DNA of 64,000 nucleotides from Halobacillus halophilus (GTDB lineage: Bacteria > Bacillota > Bacilli > Bacillales > Halobacillaceae), in NCBI RefSeq assembly GCF_020171985.1, contig NZ_JAIVAL010000005.1, positions 1 through 64,000 of the forward strand. The letters run 5' to 3'. Both the position numbers and the translations under genes were made by a program. Of the stretch, positions 26,393-35,813 are shown piece after piece. The notes beneath the pieces are model-generated. The model was not told the DNA's origin and searched no databases. It saw nothing but the letters and a program-made list of their open reading frames with translations. Position 1 is the first letter of the stretch; the number at the start of each line of letters is the position of its first letter.

Positions 26393-27736
26393 CTAAATAT
26401 AAAAATCATAGTCTACATAATCGGTTAATAACTGTGAAATCTCTTCGCTGTCATTCCCGTGCAAAAATACCGTTCCCCAGTGATTTCCATAACCTTCATT
26501 TGTATCCTGAAACTTTGTAATCGTGGGCTTATACAACGTATGTTTATCAAAACTCGGATGACTTTCCATCTCAGGCGGAATTTGCACTCGACTTACAGTT
26601 TTCTTGCGGGGATAGACTAAGAAACTTCCCGCATGTCCGTCGGCTTCTACTTCTTTAGGTACGTATTTTTCCAACTCTTCCTGAGTTGTATGAGGATCGC
26701 AACAAAGAAGATGAGCACCAAATGGATTGAACTTGTAAACTTTTTGAATCAGTTCAAATATATGACCGCCCGGAATCCGGTAGGCGACCTCTCCAAAGTA
26801 AACCTCTTCCTGATCCGTAATAAAGAATTCTGGATGAATCATGCCGTATTGAATATCAAACGCCTGGATAAGTTTCTCCACTTCTTCTACTATCAAAGGG
26901 CGATAGTGTTCTAAAGCAGCTGATGGCGGAACCATACTGGAGTATCCAAGAAGGACATATTCTGTGATATTCAGAAACTTGATTTCACCCCTATGAATGA
27001 AAACCTCACATGAAATTTCCATCCCATGCAGATGACTCTCTACAAGGCCGGGAAAGCTTTCATCCGTTAACTTGCTTTCGATATCTTCTTCTGAAAATAT
27101 CATGCGATGACCTGCGGCTCCTGCCTTATTTAATGCTTTGAAATGGATGGGATCAGGATCCTGACTATGGTTTTTCAACAGGGATTGGTTAACCCTTCTG
27201 AAAAAACGTTTTACCTCTTCCTTATTTTCTACCTCTTCAAATACGCCTACTTTTAACCCACCTATATGAGCCCTGCGCTTCATCATCGCTTTATCTCTAA
27301 AGAGAATAGAGTGTTCGAATACATTTGGGTCATTACGCAGCCGGGCATTCAATGCGCCAGACCACTCTACTGTTTCCTCGAAAATAGGAATCGCATGACC
27401 AACATCCAATTCTACTAACTGTGCGTAAAGATCCCCTGATCGTTCATAAACCTCCTGGTAATGGCTTGGTTTTCCAAAATCCCATGCAAAAAAAGGAATG
27501 TTATGCTGCTCAGCATATGGTTTAAAATCTTCATGGCTGACCACTATATATGGTTTATTCATGTGCTGCATAGCTTCAATGGACGGCACACTCCACCCAA
27601 TTAACGCTACTTTACTGCCGCGCTCTGGTCGTTCATGATTAATTCTAAGCGGTCCCATCTGCCTTCCGTTCAACCGCTTGCGATCATTTTGATTGGTAAA
27701 TTTAAATGAATTTGTTTCTTGATTAAGCCTTGGCAT
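26393..27736 (-). CDS. ATP-grasp ligase, substrate unknown
   Basis: A 447-residue ATP-grasp protein that probably joins a carboxylate to an amine via an acyl phosphate. Visible pieces: nucleotide Lys in FRDKAMMK (about residue 149), Lys200 and glycine loop FKALNKAGAAG, the hinge LVESHLHGMEIS (Glu233, Glu240), and Mg ligands in HPEFF (Glu303) and GEVAYRIPGG (Glu316, Arg320). The N-terminal 130 residues form a Rossmann-like pre-ATP domain (KVALIGWSVPSIEAM). Start 27736 is chosen for AGGTGA 6-7 nt upstream. It heads a two-gene operon with the papain-like protein. Its style is that of amino-acid/peptide ligases rather than PurK, biotin carboxylase or GshB (inference). Confidence 0.85.
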   Translation of the reverse strand: MPRLNQETNSFKFTNQNDRKRLNGRQMGPLRINHERPERGSKVALIGWSVPSIEAMQHMNKPYIVVSHEDFKPYAEQHNIPFFAWDFGKPSHYQEVYERSGDLYAQLVELDVGHAIPIFEETVEWSGALNARLRNDPNVFEHSILFRDKAMMKRRAHIGGLKVGVFEEVENKEEVKRFFRRVNQSLLKNHSQDPDPIHFKALNKAGAAGHRMIFSEEDIESKLTDESFPGLVESHLHGMEISCEVFIHRGEIKFLNITEYVLLGYSSMVPPSAALEHYRPLIVEEVEKLIQAFDIQYGMIHPEFFITDQEEVYFGEVAYRIPGGHIFELIQKVYKFNPFGAHLLCCDPHTTQEELEKYVPKEVEADGHAGSFLVYPRKKTVSRVQIPPEMESHPSFDKHTLYKPTITKFQDTNEGYGNHWGTVFLHGNDSEEISQLLTDYVDYDFYI

Positions 27737-27852
27737 ATGATTTTCACCTATCCTTGAAATAATTAAGCAACATTTTGTTAGAATCTCCACGAAAGACCTG
27801 TTTATCCTAAATACAAGTGAATTTTTAAGTTAATTTTAAAAATATTTTATGT

Positions 27853-27886
27853 ATAAAAAAACAGGACAGCTAGGAGCTGTCCTGTT
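27853..27886 (-). terminator. Terminator of ablB
   Basis: ACAGGACAGCT / AGCTGTCCTGT 11-bp perfect stem followed on the minus strand by a run of T. It separates ablB from the ATP-grasp operon. Confidence 0.92.
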
Positions 27887-27891
27887 CCGTT

Positions 27892-28734
27892 TCAAAGAAT
27901 TTTATACCAGATATTCATATCTTCCAGTCCCGTCCCGATCCAGCTATTCTGAATCATGCACCCTCCATAAGTAAATCCTTGCTGAGCAGCCACAATATTC
28001 ATTCCCATTGAAGTTGCCCTTGTATAGGAAAACATTGTATGAATTCCTAATTCTTTCGCTTTTTCTTCAAGAAAAGGATACTGATGAGATAAAAGACCTT
28101 TCCCTCTATGTTCAGGTAAGGTTGCACAGTCTGTAAATTCTGCTGCTTTATATTCAGGAAATACATCAGCAGAACAGGCACTAACTAACTTATCACCTTT
28201 AAAAATGAGCGCAAAATGAACATGATCGTTCATCATGTCAACAATATACTCTGGATTATGGATAGGAGTAGGATACTTAGCAAAAGCAGTTTGATAGAGT
28301 TCAGCCATTTCTTCAGCATTCTCTTCTCTACCCCACTTCATGGTATAACCATCGATTAGCTTTTTAGCTCTGGAGGTGGAAGAATGATTCAATTGTTTAA
28401 CATAATCAATAACGTTTCCCTCTTTTTTCTTTTCTCTCGCAGGGTTTAAATATTTAGCATAAACTCTTGTATCATCTCCACGGAAAAAACCTTTAATTTC
28501 TCCTTCAAATTTACAGGAATGTGCTTGTAAATCTCCCTCTTCTTTACTTCCAGTTTTCACATAAAAAATAAGCTTATCACAGTCATTTTTATAGGCTGCA
28601 TGCGTAAGCTCCTTTAGAAACCCACTTACATCATCAGGCAGATCATACACCTTAACCCTTCGGCTTACAGGTTCCACGTCAAAATAACTTTTTTCCATTA
28701 AGGTGCCGGCAGATAGAAAATCTCCAGATATCAT
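27892..28734 (-). CDS. ablB: Beta-lysine N6-acetyltransferase (AblB)
   Basis: A 280-residue GNAT acetyltransferase with an N-terminal family-specific domain (to about residue 125) and a C-terminal GNAT fold: acetyl-CoA loop LPEHRGKGLLSHQ (about 206-218) and HTMFSYTRATSMGMN. The pattern matches AblB/YodP, which makes N-epsilon-acetyl-beta-lysine, a compatible solute of salt-stressed archaea and bacteria. Start 28734 is chosen because AGGAG lies 8 nt upstream; a GTG three codons earlier touches the ribosome site. The usual partner lysine 2,3-aminomutase (ablA/kamA) is not adjacent. Monocistronic. Confidence 0.85.
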   Translation of the reverse strand: MISGDFLSAGTLMEKSYFDVEPVSRRVKVYDLPDDVSGFLKELTHAAYKNDCDKLIFYVKTGSKEEGDLQAHSCKFEGEIKGFFRGDDTRVYAKYLNPAREKKKEGNVIDYVKQLNHSSTSRAKKLIDGYTMKWGREENAEEMAELYQTAFAKYPTPIHNPEYIVDMMNDHVHFALIFKGDKLVSACSADVFPEYKAAEFTDCATLPEHRGKGLLSHQYPFLEEKAKELGIHTMFSYTRATSMGMNIVAAQQGFTYGGCMIQNSWIGTGLEDMNIWYKIL

Positions 28735-28972
28735 CAGGTACACTCCTATTTATTGTCTATTGTGGAGAGATGGACTACTCCTTATCGACATAACTGCTGA
28801 ACAACTCAGTATCCTTGTTCAGTAACCATCTTCAATAATCATTCTACCTTAACCACGTGTCTATATAAGTCTAATTTTCTTGGAAAGACTCCGAAGTTTT
28901 TGTCGAAATTCTACTATTTTTGCCGTATAGAACGTTGGTGATGCTATAATCTGTATCTCTGGAAATAAATAA

Positions 28973-29000
28973 GCCCCCCTCATGTACAATAAGGGGGAAC
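28973..29000 (-). terminator. Probable terminator of the 73-residue gene
   Basis: CCCCCTTATT / AATGAGGGGGG-type GC-rich hairpin on the minus strand followed by CTTATTTATTT. The T run is interrupted. Confidence 0.6.
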
Positions 29001-29013
29001 TTCCGTTATGTCT

Positions 29014-29235
29014 TTATCCACTCATCATGCCTTCTCTTTTATGGGTTTCTGCCGCGTTAAGCAACAATCTCAAAGAAGACGATACAGTATTAATATCTAC
29101 TAAACCATCTTCTAACTCTTTTACTTTATCCAGCTGATGAAATACATATTCTTCGCATCCATTAAACGTTAACTCTCCCGTACTTATTCTTCCCTTTAGA
29201 GACATAATACGTTGATGAAGTAATTCCCGATCCAT
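29014..29235 (-). CDS. Small hypothetical protein, 73 residues
   Basis: A short helical protein with a single Cys (FNGCEEYVFHQLDKV), no membrane segment and no family I recognise. Start 29235 is chosen because GAAGGAGAG precedes it by 6 nt; the longer frame upstream begins in untranslated sequence. It lies downstream of ytoP in the same direction with 130 nt between them. Confidence 0.6.
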   Translation of the reverse strand: MDRELLHQRIMSLKGRISTGELTFNGCEEYVFHQLDKVKELEDGLVDINTVSSSLRLLLNAAETHKREGMMSG

Positions 29236-29368
29236 TCCGCTCTCTCCTTCGTTAAGGAAATAAACTTTATACATTAATGGATAGTATATCCAAAGAATCA
29301 AGAATTATTCCAAACCAGGAGTGAATTAACTAAGAACATAACTTGAAACGGGGCTCATCGTACTTTTA

Positions 29369-30427
29369 TTAATCTTCTAATGGATTTAAATTTTCTTCGC
29401 CTGTCATACTGGCAATCATTTCTACTAACAAGTCAATTTCTTCGTCGATATCCTTAATGCTTACGGTTTCTACCGGAGAGTGCATGTACCGAAGAGGTAG
29501 AGATACAAGGCTTACTGGAACACCCTTTCCAGTAAGACGCATTTTATCTGCATCTGTACCTGTCATTCTAGGAGTGAGTTCGTACTGTACTTTCATATCC
29601 AGCTTTTTAGCCGTTTTCTCCAGCAATTGGTTGATTTTACGATTGATTGGCGCACCTTTTGCTAGCACAGGACCTTCATCTAACTGAATATCCCCGTATT
29701 TATTTTTGTTCACTCCTGGATAATCTGTAGCGAAAGTAACATCACAGGCAATAGCCATCGTGGGTTCAATACCTGCAGCAGCAAAGAACGCACCTCCCAT
29801 ATTGGTTTCTTCATTAACCGTACTTGCCGCATACACCCCCACTTTAACTTGTTTTTCAGATAAGCGTCTGAGTACTTCTCCTACAATGAATTGACCGGTA
29901 CGATTATCCAATCCTCGTCCAGCTATGTAGCGGTCCATCATAACTTCTGGGCTACGTTTATAAACTGCTAAATCACCAATTTGCACTAGTTTTTCTATCT
30001 CTTCTTTAGATTTTGCACCACAATCAATGAATAAATCATCAACCCCGAAGTCTCCTTTTAATCCTCCATGGTGTTGAGCATTAACGCCTATTACCCCTGT
30101 CAACGTTCTCTCATAACCTAATATCGTGACTTTCATGCCAACAGCAGCTTTCGGGTTAATTCCTCCCATTTTATCAAAATGAAGGTATCCCTGGTCATCA
30201 ATTCGATTAATCACCAATGCGATTTCATCACAGTGGCCGGCCAGCAGCACTTTGAAATCCGCTTCCGGATTCAAAATCGCAATAGCATTTCCGGCATGAT
30301 CCGTTCTCACTTCATGAGCAAATGGTTTCACTTCTTTAATCCAGCGTTTTTGAATCTCCATCTCCATACTTGAAGGAGAGGGAGTCTGTAGCAATTCAAG
30401 TAAAAAATCCAATCGGTTTTCATTCAT
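29369..30427 (-). CDS. ytoP: M42-family metallo-aminopeptidase (YtoP)
   Basis: A 352-residue di-zinc aminopeptidase of the glutamyl-aminopeptidase/endoglucanase M group. Metal ligands are visible in AGHCDEIAL (His65), GRGLDNRTG (bridging Asp), NEETNMGG (catalytic Glu pair), ACDVTFATDYPGV (Asp) and RYMHSPVETV (His near 318). It is cytosolic and probably trims peptides. AAAGGAGGAAT precedes the ATG. It is divergent from the thioredoxin-like gene, as in the Bacillus ytoP region. Confidence 0.92.
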   Translation of the reverse strand: MNENRLDFLLELLQTPSPSSMEMEIQKRWIKEVKPFAHEVRTDHAGNAIAILNPEADFKVLLAGHCDEIALVINRIDDQGYLHFDKMGGINPKAAVGMKVTILGYERTLTGVIGVNAQHHGGLKGDFGVDDLFIDCGAKSKEEIEKLVQIGDLAVYKRSPEVMMDRYIAGRGLDNRTGQFIVGEVLRRLSEKQVKVGVYAASTVNEETNMGGAFFAAAGIEPTMAIACDVTFATDYPGVNKNKYGDIQLDEGPVLAKGAPINRKINQLLEKTAKKLDMKVQYELTPRMTGTDADKMRLTGKGVPVSLVSLPLRYMHSPVETVSIKDIDEEIDLLVEMIASMTGEENLNPLED

Positions 30428-30550
30428 TTATTATTCCTCCTTTGTCTCTCATCATCATATCAAAAAAGTCACTAAGTTTTCTAAATCATGCTTAAACCAT
30501 CATTCTTTAGGGAAAGTATTGAGATGTAATAATTAGAAGGAGGGGTTTCG

Positions 30551-31102
30551 ATGAATTTGGAAGACTGGTTTCAAAAAGGAATGACTGCGCAAGAATACGT
30601 GGATTCAATGGACAAGTTCCAAAAAGATCTTATATATATATATGAGCACTTTAATATCTCTACTGAGGACTATCCTTTTTTTGAAAAACTTCAGAAAAAA
30701 GATATACGTGCCGTGGTTCTTACGGAAGACTGGTGCGGAGATGCGATGTTAAATGTCCCTATTTTTCTTCGATTAGCGGAAGCTGGTCATATTGAAACAC
30801 ATTTTCTAAGACGTGATGATAACCTTGAATTAATGGACCGGTATCTTACCAACGGGAAATCCCGTTCAATACCGATTATCATCTTCATAGATAGAGATGG
30901 GGAAGAGATTTGTTCATGGGGGCCAAGAGCACCAGAGCTGCAAACGTTTTTGGATGATTCCATTGGAAGCCTCCCTGAGAAAGAAACAAAAGATTATCAG
31001 GAAAAGCAGAAACAGATGCTTACTTTTATCACAAAAGCTTATCGCGATCATCAGAATTTCTGGCATTATGTTTATAAGGATATGATAAGAACATTAGCAT
31101 AA
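30551..31102 (+). CDS. Thioredoxin-fold protein with a single active-site cysteine
   Basis: A 183-residue thioredoxin-like protein (Thioredoxin_9 style). The segment VVLTEDWCGDAMLN (about residues 55-68) replaces CxxC by Cys62-Gly-Asp-Ala, so only one redox cysteine remains; SIPIIIFIDRDGEE keeps the cis-Pro loop. It may serve as a bacillithiol-dependent or scaffold protein (inference). GAAGGAGGGG precedes the ATG. A terminator follows. Confidence 0.8.
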   Translation: MNLEDWFQKGMTAQEYVDSMDKFQKDLIYIYEHFNISTEDYPFFEKLQKKDIRAVVLTEDWCGDAMLNVPIFLRLAEAGHIETHFLRRDDNLELMDRYLTNGKSRSIPIIIFIDRDGEEICSWGPRAPELQTFLDDSIGSLPEKETKDYQEKQKQMLTFITKAYRDHQNFWHYVYKDMIRTLA

Positions 31103-31112
31103 GTTTAAAGTT

Positions 31113-31146
31113 AACTTGCCCCTAAGCGATTAGGGCAAGTTTTTTT
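31113..31146 (+). terminator. Terminator of the thioredoxin-like gene
   Basis: AACTTGCCC(C)TAA / TTAGGGCAAGTT stem followed by seven T residues. Confidence 0.9.
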
Positions 31147-31197
31147 ATGTTTGAATCATCTTTTTATTAGTTATAATGAACTAAAAAAGGGGCATTC

Positions 31198-32199
31198 ATG
31201 ATGCAATCCTTCGTTCGTCTATATTTTCAAATACCTTTATTCTTAAGACTTTTAGGGACAGTCATCGTGATGATGACTTTTTTCGGTATGATTATCCATT
31301 GGATTGAGCCGCGGAGCTTCCCTACTTTATTTGACGGGGTATGGTGGGCGTTTGTTACCGGGGCAACAGTAGGTTATGGAGACTATGTCCCATTGAGTGC
31401 CCTGGGAAAGATTACGGCTATTCTACTTATCTTAACTGGAGGCGGACTGGTAACCTTCTACATGGCAACTTTGTCAGCCTCTACAGTGAAACATGAAGAA
31501 GCTTTAGTTCGGGGGGAGGTGGACTTCCGTGGGTCCAATCATCTGGTGATCATCGGTTGGAACGAAAGAACAAGGCAGCTCATAGATATGATGGGATTTC
31601 AGGGAATACAGGAGAGAATTGTTCTCATTGATCGTACGATGCACGAATTTTACCGTAATTTGTCCTATGTACATTTTATCAAGGGAGATGCTACTGACGA
31701 AGACATTCTCTTAAAAGCGAATCTTTGCGAGGCGAGAATGGCGGTTATTACCGCAGACCCTTCTAAACGGGAAGAACAATCAGACCAATCCGTTATTCAC
31801 CAGACGGTAGCGCTAAAAGGCCATCACCCGGAATTATTTATAATTGCCGAGGTATTGACTGACAGACAGAGAATTAATGCGGAAAGAGCAGGAGCAAACA
31901 CAGTAATTCGATCAAATGATTTTATGAGCAGTCTATTCTTCCACGAACTTTATCGTAATGATCCAGTTCAGCCTTTTGAGTTGTTACTGGATTTATTGAC
32001 GACCAGACAATTTCATGAAGAAAAAGTACCTGAAAATTTGGAAGGGCAGCCTATCATTCAAGCTCTTGAATACTTCTTGAAGAAAAGCTGCCAAATTATC
32101 GGTATTAAAAAGGGGAAAGAAGTCTCTTTTGATCTCGATGGAGAAATGAAATTGGAAAAAGGAGATTATTTAATCGTCTTCTCCCCGCTTCGTCAATAA
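31198..32199 (+). CDS. yugO: Two-helix potassium channel with RCK domain (YugO type)
   Basis: A 333-residue K+ channel subunit. Transmembrane helices at about 12-35 and 70-92 flank the selectivity filter TVGYGD (about 58-63). Then comes a Rossmann RCK/TrkA-N domain (HLVIIGWNERTRQLI) and a C-terminal RCK_C domain ending GDYLIVFSP. B. subtilis YugO mediates K+ release in biofilm electrical signalling, with the upstream membrane-chaperone gene mstX; no mstX is present here. AAAGGGG precedes ATG-ATG. The 3' end overlaps yugN tail-to-tail by 30 nt. Confidence 0.88.
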   Translation: MMQSFVRLYFQIPLFLRLLGTVIVMMTFFGMIIHWIEPRSFPTLFDGVWWAFVTGATVGYGDYVPLSALGKITAILLILTGGGLVTFYMATLSASTVKHEEALVRGEVDFRGSNHLVIIGWNERTRQLIDMMGFQGIQERIVLIDRTMHEFYRNLSYVHFIKGDATDEDILLKANLCEARMAVITADPSKREEQSDQSVIHQTVALKGHHPELFIIAEVLTDRQRINAERAGANTVIRSNDFMSSLFFHELYRNDPVQPFELLLDLLTTRQFHEEKVPENLEGQPIIQALEYFLKKSCQIIGIKKGKEVSFDLDGEMKLEKGDYLIVFSPLRQ

Positions 32200-32598
32200 A
32201 GCTTGCTCGGCTTCTGCCAGCACTTCCTGCCCTGTACTTATGTGCTCCTCTGGAAATGAAGCGTCTTTATCTACTGGCTCTGAGAATTGATCAAAAATTG
32301 CCCGGAAATTACCTTCCTTAACGTTATCATCAAGACCTGGATTGTATTTATGAGAGAGTAGGAAAGGTTCTTCCATGCGTATAGTTGCATAGTCAGTAGG
32401 AGCATCCATAGATCCAGACTCCATTGTAAACGGCAGTCGTATAAACTGATAGCCTACATGATCATCGATTTTATAATCGAAGTATCCATGTTCGTAATCC
32501 CAGTTGTCCGAAAGCTTAAAACCAATTGGTTTTAGGGCAAGTTCTGCATCCGTAAATCGATATACTTTTCCTGTAAGCGATGAAGATAATGGTATCAT
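32170..32598 (-). CDS. yugN: YugN-family protein
   Basis: A 142-residue protein of the YugN-like family, known from Bacilli and of unknown function; WDYEHGYFDYKIDD and GYQFIRLPF are typical. It is next to a yugO-type channel and pgi, as in B. subtilis. Start 32598 is chosen because AAAAGGAG lies 8 nt upstream; the longer frame begins at a GTG fused to the ribosome site. Its last 30 nt overlap the end of yugO on the other strand. Confidence 0.85.
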   Translation of the reverse strand: MIPLSSSLTGKVYRFTDAELALKPIGFKLSDNWDYEHGYFDYKIDDHVGYQFIRLPFTMESGSMDAPTDYATIRMEEPFLLSHKYNPGLDDNVKEGNFRAIFDQFSEPVDKDASFPEEHISTGQEVLAEAEQALLTKRGEDD

Positions 32599-32634
32599 TC
32601 TATTCACTCCTTTTAAGGACTAGCTTGCCCAATT

Positions 32635-32680
32635 AAAAACACCTCAGGTCATCCAAAATATGGATGACCTGAGGTGTTAA
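32635..32680 (-). terminator. Terminator of pgi
   Basis: Perfect 18-bp arms ACACCTCAGGTCATCCA / TGGATGACCTGAGGTGT flank a short loop; T residues follow on the minus strand. Confidence 0.9.
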
Positions 32681-32715
32681 TTATTTCCTATCCTCTACAC
32701 ATAATAAAACGTAAC

Positions 32716-34062
32716 TTACAGGCGTTTTTCAAGCTGTTCTTTCTCTTTTTCAAACCCTGGTTTCCCTAAAAGGGCAAACATATTTCTCTTGTATGCTTCC
32801 ACTCCAGGCTGATCAAACGGGTTGACGCCAAGTAAGTATCCGCTGATCGCACAAGCCTTCTCGAAGAAATACACAAGATAACCAAACGTATAAGCATTTC
32901 TTTCAGGAAGATGAAGAATAAGGTTTGGAACTTGTCCGTCAGTATGAGCGAGCATAGTGCCTTGATACGCTTTTTCATTTACCTGATCAACGGTTTTACC
33001 TGCTAAATAGTTCAAGCCGTCTAAATTCTGTTCATCTTCTTCAATCGTAATATCAGAAGCAGGCTGCTCAACATGGAGCACAGTTTCAAACAAGTCTTTT
33101 CGCCCATCCTGAACATACTGACCAAGCGAGTGCAAGTCTGTGGAGAAATTTGCTGAAGCAGGGAAGATACCTTTTTGATCTTTTCCTTCACTTTCCCCAA
33201 ACAGCTGCTTCCACCACTCACCAAAATACTGCAGAGATGGCTCATAGTTCACTAACATTTCAATGGTTTTTCCTTTGTTATAAAGTACATTGCGAACAGC
33301 TGCATATTGGTAAGCAGGATTTTCTGTAAGTTTACTTGAGCTTAACTCCTGTCGTGCAGCCTGAGCGCCTTTCATCATTTCATTAATATTAATTCCGCTT
33401 GCCGCAATCGGAAGCAGTCCTACAGCGGTCAAAACGGAATAGCGTCCGCCCACGTCATCGGGAACGACGAAGGTTTCATATCCTTGCTCTGAAGCCAACG
33501 TCTTTAAAGCACCTTTTTTCTTATCCGTGGTAGCGTAAATACGTTTACGTGCTTCCTCTACTCCGTACTTATCTTCCAGAAACTTGCGGAAAAGGCGAAA
33601 AGCAATGGCAGGTTCTGTTGTTGTTCCGCTTTTAGAAATTACATTAATTGAAACATCCTTATTTTTAAGTACATCAAAAAGTTCATTCATATAAGGAGCA
33701 CTAATACTATTGCCTACGAAGAACACTTGCGGAGTATTACGATCCTCAGAGGCGAGTTCATTGTAGAAACTGTGATTCAGCATCTCAAGAGCTGCTCGTG
33801 CCCCAAGATAAGACCCGCCAATACCTATTACAAGGAGAACATCAGAGTCTGATTTAATTTTTTCAGCTGATTGATGGATACGTTCGAATTCTTCTTCATC
33901 ATAATCTTCCGGCAGATCCACCCAACCTAGAAAATCACTTCCTGGGCCTTTTTTTCCGTGTAAAGCTTCATGAGCTAGAGTAACGGCATCCTGCATATAA
34001 TCCAATTCATGTTTACCGAAAAATGGCAACGCCTTTTCATAGTCAAATCGTACATGTGTCAT
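32716..34062 (-). CDS. pgi: Glucose-6-phosphate isomerase
   Basis: A 448-residue glycolytic enzyme with two SIS folds. Substrate motifs are [14 protein letters not shown] (about residues 72-85), [11 protein letters not shown] (about 141-151) and [15 protein letters not shown] (about 204-218); catalytic Glu and His lie in the GESEGKD and HTDGQVP stretches. Length fits the short Gram-positive form. ATGGAGGGAAAG precedes ATG. It is flanked by terminators on both sides, so it is its own transcription unit. Confidence 0.97.
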   Translation of the reverse strand: MTHVRFDYEKALPFFGKHELDYMQDAVTLAHEALHGKKGPGSDFLGWVDLPEDYDEEEFERIHQSAEKIKSDSDVLLVIGIGGSYLGARAALEMLNHSFYNELASEDRNTPQVFFVGNSISAPYMNELFDVLKNKDVSINVISKSGTTTEPAIAFRLFRKFLEDKYGVEEARKRIYATTDKKKGALKTLASEQGYETFVVPDDVGGRYSVLTAVGLLPIAASGININEMMKGAQAARQELSSSKLTENPAYQYAAVRNVLYNKGKTIEMLVNYEPSLQYFGEWWKQLFGESEGKDQKGIFPASANFSTDLHSLGQYVQDGRKDLFETVLHVEQPASDITIEEDEQNLDGLNYLAGKTVDQVNEKAYQGTMLAHTDGQVPNLILHLPERNAYTFGYLVYFFEKACAISGYLLGVNPFDQPGVEAYKRNMFALLGKPGFEKEKEQLEKRL

Positions 34063-34163
34063 ATCTTTCCCTCCATTTGGTCATATAATAACCTAATCCA
34101 ATTTTCACTTTATAGGAACCTACTTCTATAATCAAGCAAACTTGAAATTGTAAACGGATACAT

Positions 34164-34204
34164 TAAAAAAAGAGATCCAAAACCAAACGTAATGGATCTC
34201 TCTT
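34164..34204 (-). terminator. Terminator of yugJ
   Basis: AGAGAGATCCAT / TTGGATCTCTTT stem and a seven-T run on the minus strand. Confidence 0.88.
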
Positions 34205-34211
34205 AAGCAGC

Positions 34212-35378
34212 CTATTTAGACATTTCTAAAATTTGAACGACATCTTCGGACTCTAATTGATTAAAGTTCCCGAAAGGTCCTCTTTTCATTGCCCGATCAG
34301 TAATAACATCAAATTTCTCATCGTCGATATCATAGTAGCCCAGTGTTTCTGGAGCTCCTATTGAACTCCAAAATGTACGGAGTGCCTGAATTCCCTCTTC
34401 GCCAACCTCACGGCTGGATTTTCCTTCAGGATTAACTCCGAACACCTTCACTGCCAGCTGTTTGAAACGATCTGGGTTTACATCTAAGTTGTGTTTCATC
34501 CAATTTGGGAATAATATAGCGAGGCCTCCCGCATGAGGGATGTCGTAAACGGCCGAAACAGCATGTTCAATATTATGACTAGCCCAATCACCTCGATACC
34601 CCATTTGGAGCATACCATTCAGAGCGATTGTACCTGAATAAAGAATCGTTTCACGATGCTCGTAAGATTCCGGATTATCAAGAAGCTTAGGTGCCGTATT
34701 CACCACCGTTCTTAACACACCTTCAATCATCTCATCCTGAACAGGGGATTGCGTTGGATTATGGAAATACTGCTCTAACATATGAGTCATCATATCCACT
34801 ATTCCATATACAGTCTGGTCTTTGGGAACAGAAACAGTATACTGAGGATCTAAGATAGAAAATAAAGGATTGGTATATGGCGGAGCTCCCCAGCCATACT
34901 TTTCATTAGTATCCCAATTGGTAATTACAGAACCAGCATTCATTTCTGAACCAGTAGCGGCAAGCGTTAATACGGTACCAAAAGGAATAGCATCCTCAGG
35001 TTTTTCTTTTCTTGTTACTAAGTCCCAAGGGTCTCCTTCATATTTTGCGCCTGTAGCGATCGTTTTGGTACAGTCGATGACACTTCCACCGCCAACAGCT
35101 AACAGGAAGTCTACTCCTTCTTGCTTACATATCTCCACACCTTTTTTCACGGTTGTCAGCTTAGGGTTAGGGTCAACTCCAGAAAGCTCAAGAATTTCAA
35201 CGGAAGCTTGATTCAGTTGTTCAACCACCTGATCGTAAATTCCATTTCTTTTAATACTTCCGCCACCATATACCAGCAGTACTTTTTTAGTACCTTCAGG
35301 TAACTGAGACGGCAGCTGGGTTACTTGGTCTTTACCAAAAATTAATTTCGTTGGATTATAAAATGTAAAAGTATCCAT
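34212..35378 (-). CDS. yugJ: Iron-dependent NADH alcohol (butanol) dehydrogenase
   Basis: A 388-residue type III Fe-alcohol dehydrogenase. The NAD motif is [11 protein letters not shown] (about residues 95-105), metal ligands are Asp and His in [14 protein letters not shown] (about 190-203) and His in [18 protein letters not shown] (about 265-282). It is close to B. subtilis YugJ/YugK; the substrate is unproven, but long-chain aldehyde or butanal reduction is likely. GAAAGGAG precedes ATG. Its position next to pgi and yuzA is conserved. Confidence 0.9.
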   Translation of the reverse strand: MDTFTFYNPTKLIFGKDQVTQLPSQLPEGTKKVLLVYGGGSIKRNGIYDQVVEQLNQASVEILELSGVDPNPKLTTVKKGVEICKQEGVDFLLAVGGGSVIDCTKTIATGAKYEGDPWDLVTRKEKPEDAIPFGTVLTLAATGSEMNAGSVITNWDTNEKYGWGAPPYTNPLFSILDPQYTVSVPKDQTVYGIVDMMTHMLEQYFHNPTQSPVQDEMIEGVLRTVVNTAPKLLDNPESYEHRETILYSGTIALNGMLQMGYRGDWASHNIEHAVSAVYDIPHAGGLAILFPNWMKHNLDVNPDRFKQLAVKVFGVNPEGKSSREVGEEGIQALRTFWSSIGAPETLGYYDIDDEKFDVITDRAMKRGPFGNFNQLESEDVVQILEMSK

Positions 35379-35528
35379 CTATAGAAACTCCTTTCTAAAC
35401 TATGTTCACTTATCATATTATCCCCCATTTTTGTCTAAGGCTCAAAAGATATGCAATATGTATATTTTTTGGAAGGTGGCTCAAGCTAGAAATGATTCTA
35501 TTTCAATCTTGAACAGGAGGGTTTTATC

Positions 35529-35765
35529 ATGAGTTGGATTCAACGTGTAGCTTTACTGCTAATTATTGTCGGAGCTATCAACTGGGGATTAATTGGGCTA
35601 TTCCAATATGACCTGGTTGCTGGTTTGTTTGGCGGTGGAGAGCAGAGTGGAGCTTTTGCTCGTGTCATCTATACTCTCGTCGGCATTAGTGGACTTATCG
35701 CCATTTCCATTTACTTCTCACCTGCTGCTGAATATAGTGACTCTACAGTAGAATCAACAGAATAA
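35529..35765 (+). CDS. yuzA: DUF378 membrane protein (YuzA)
   Basis: A 78-residue protein with two transmembrane helices (about residues 6-28 and 43-64) and the family motif IVGAINWGLIGLF. Function unknown. ACAGGAGGG precedes the ATG. A bidirectional terminator lies between it and yugI. Confidence 0.88.
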   Translation: MSWIQRVALLLIIVGAINWGLIGLFQYDLVAGLFGGGEQSGAFARVIYTLVGISGLIAISIYFSPAAEYSDSTVESTE

Positions 35766-35802
35766 AAAAATGGCTCAGGTTAGATAACCTGAGCCATTTT
35801 TA
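35765..35802. terminator. Bidirectional terminator between yuzA and yugI
   Basis: AAAAATGGCTCAGGTTA / TAACCTGAGCCATTTTT with T runs on both strands. Confidence 0.92.
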
Positions 35803-35813
35803 ATCACGGATCA

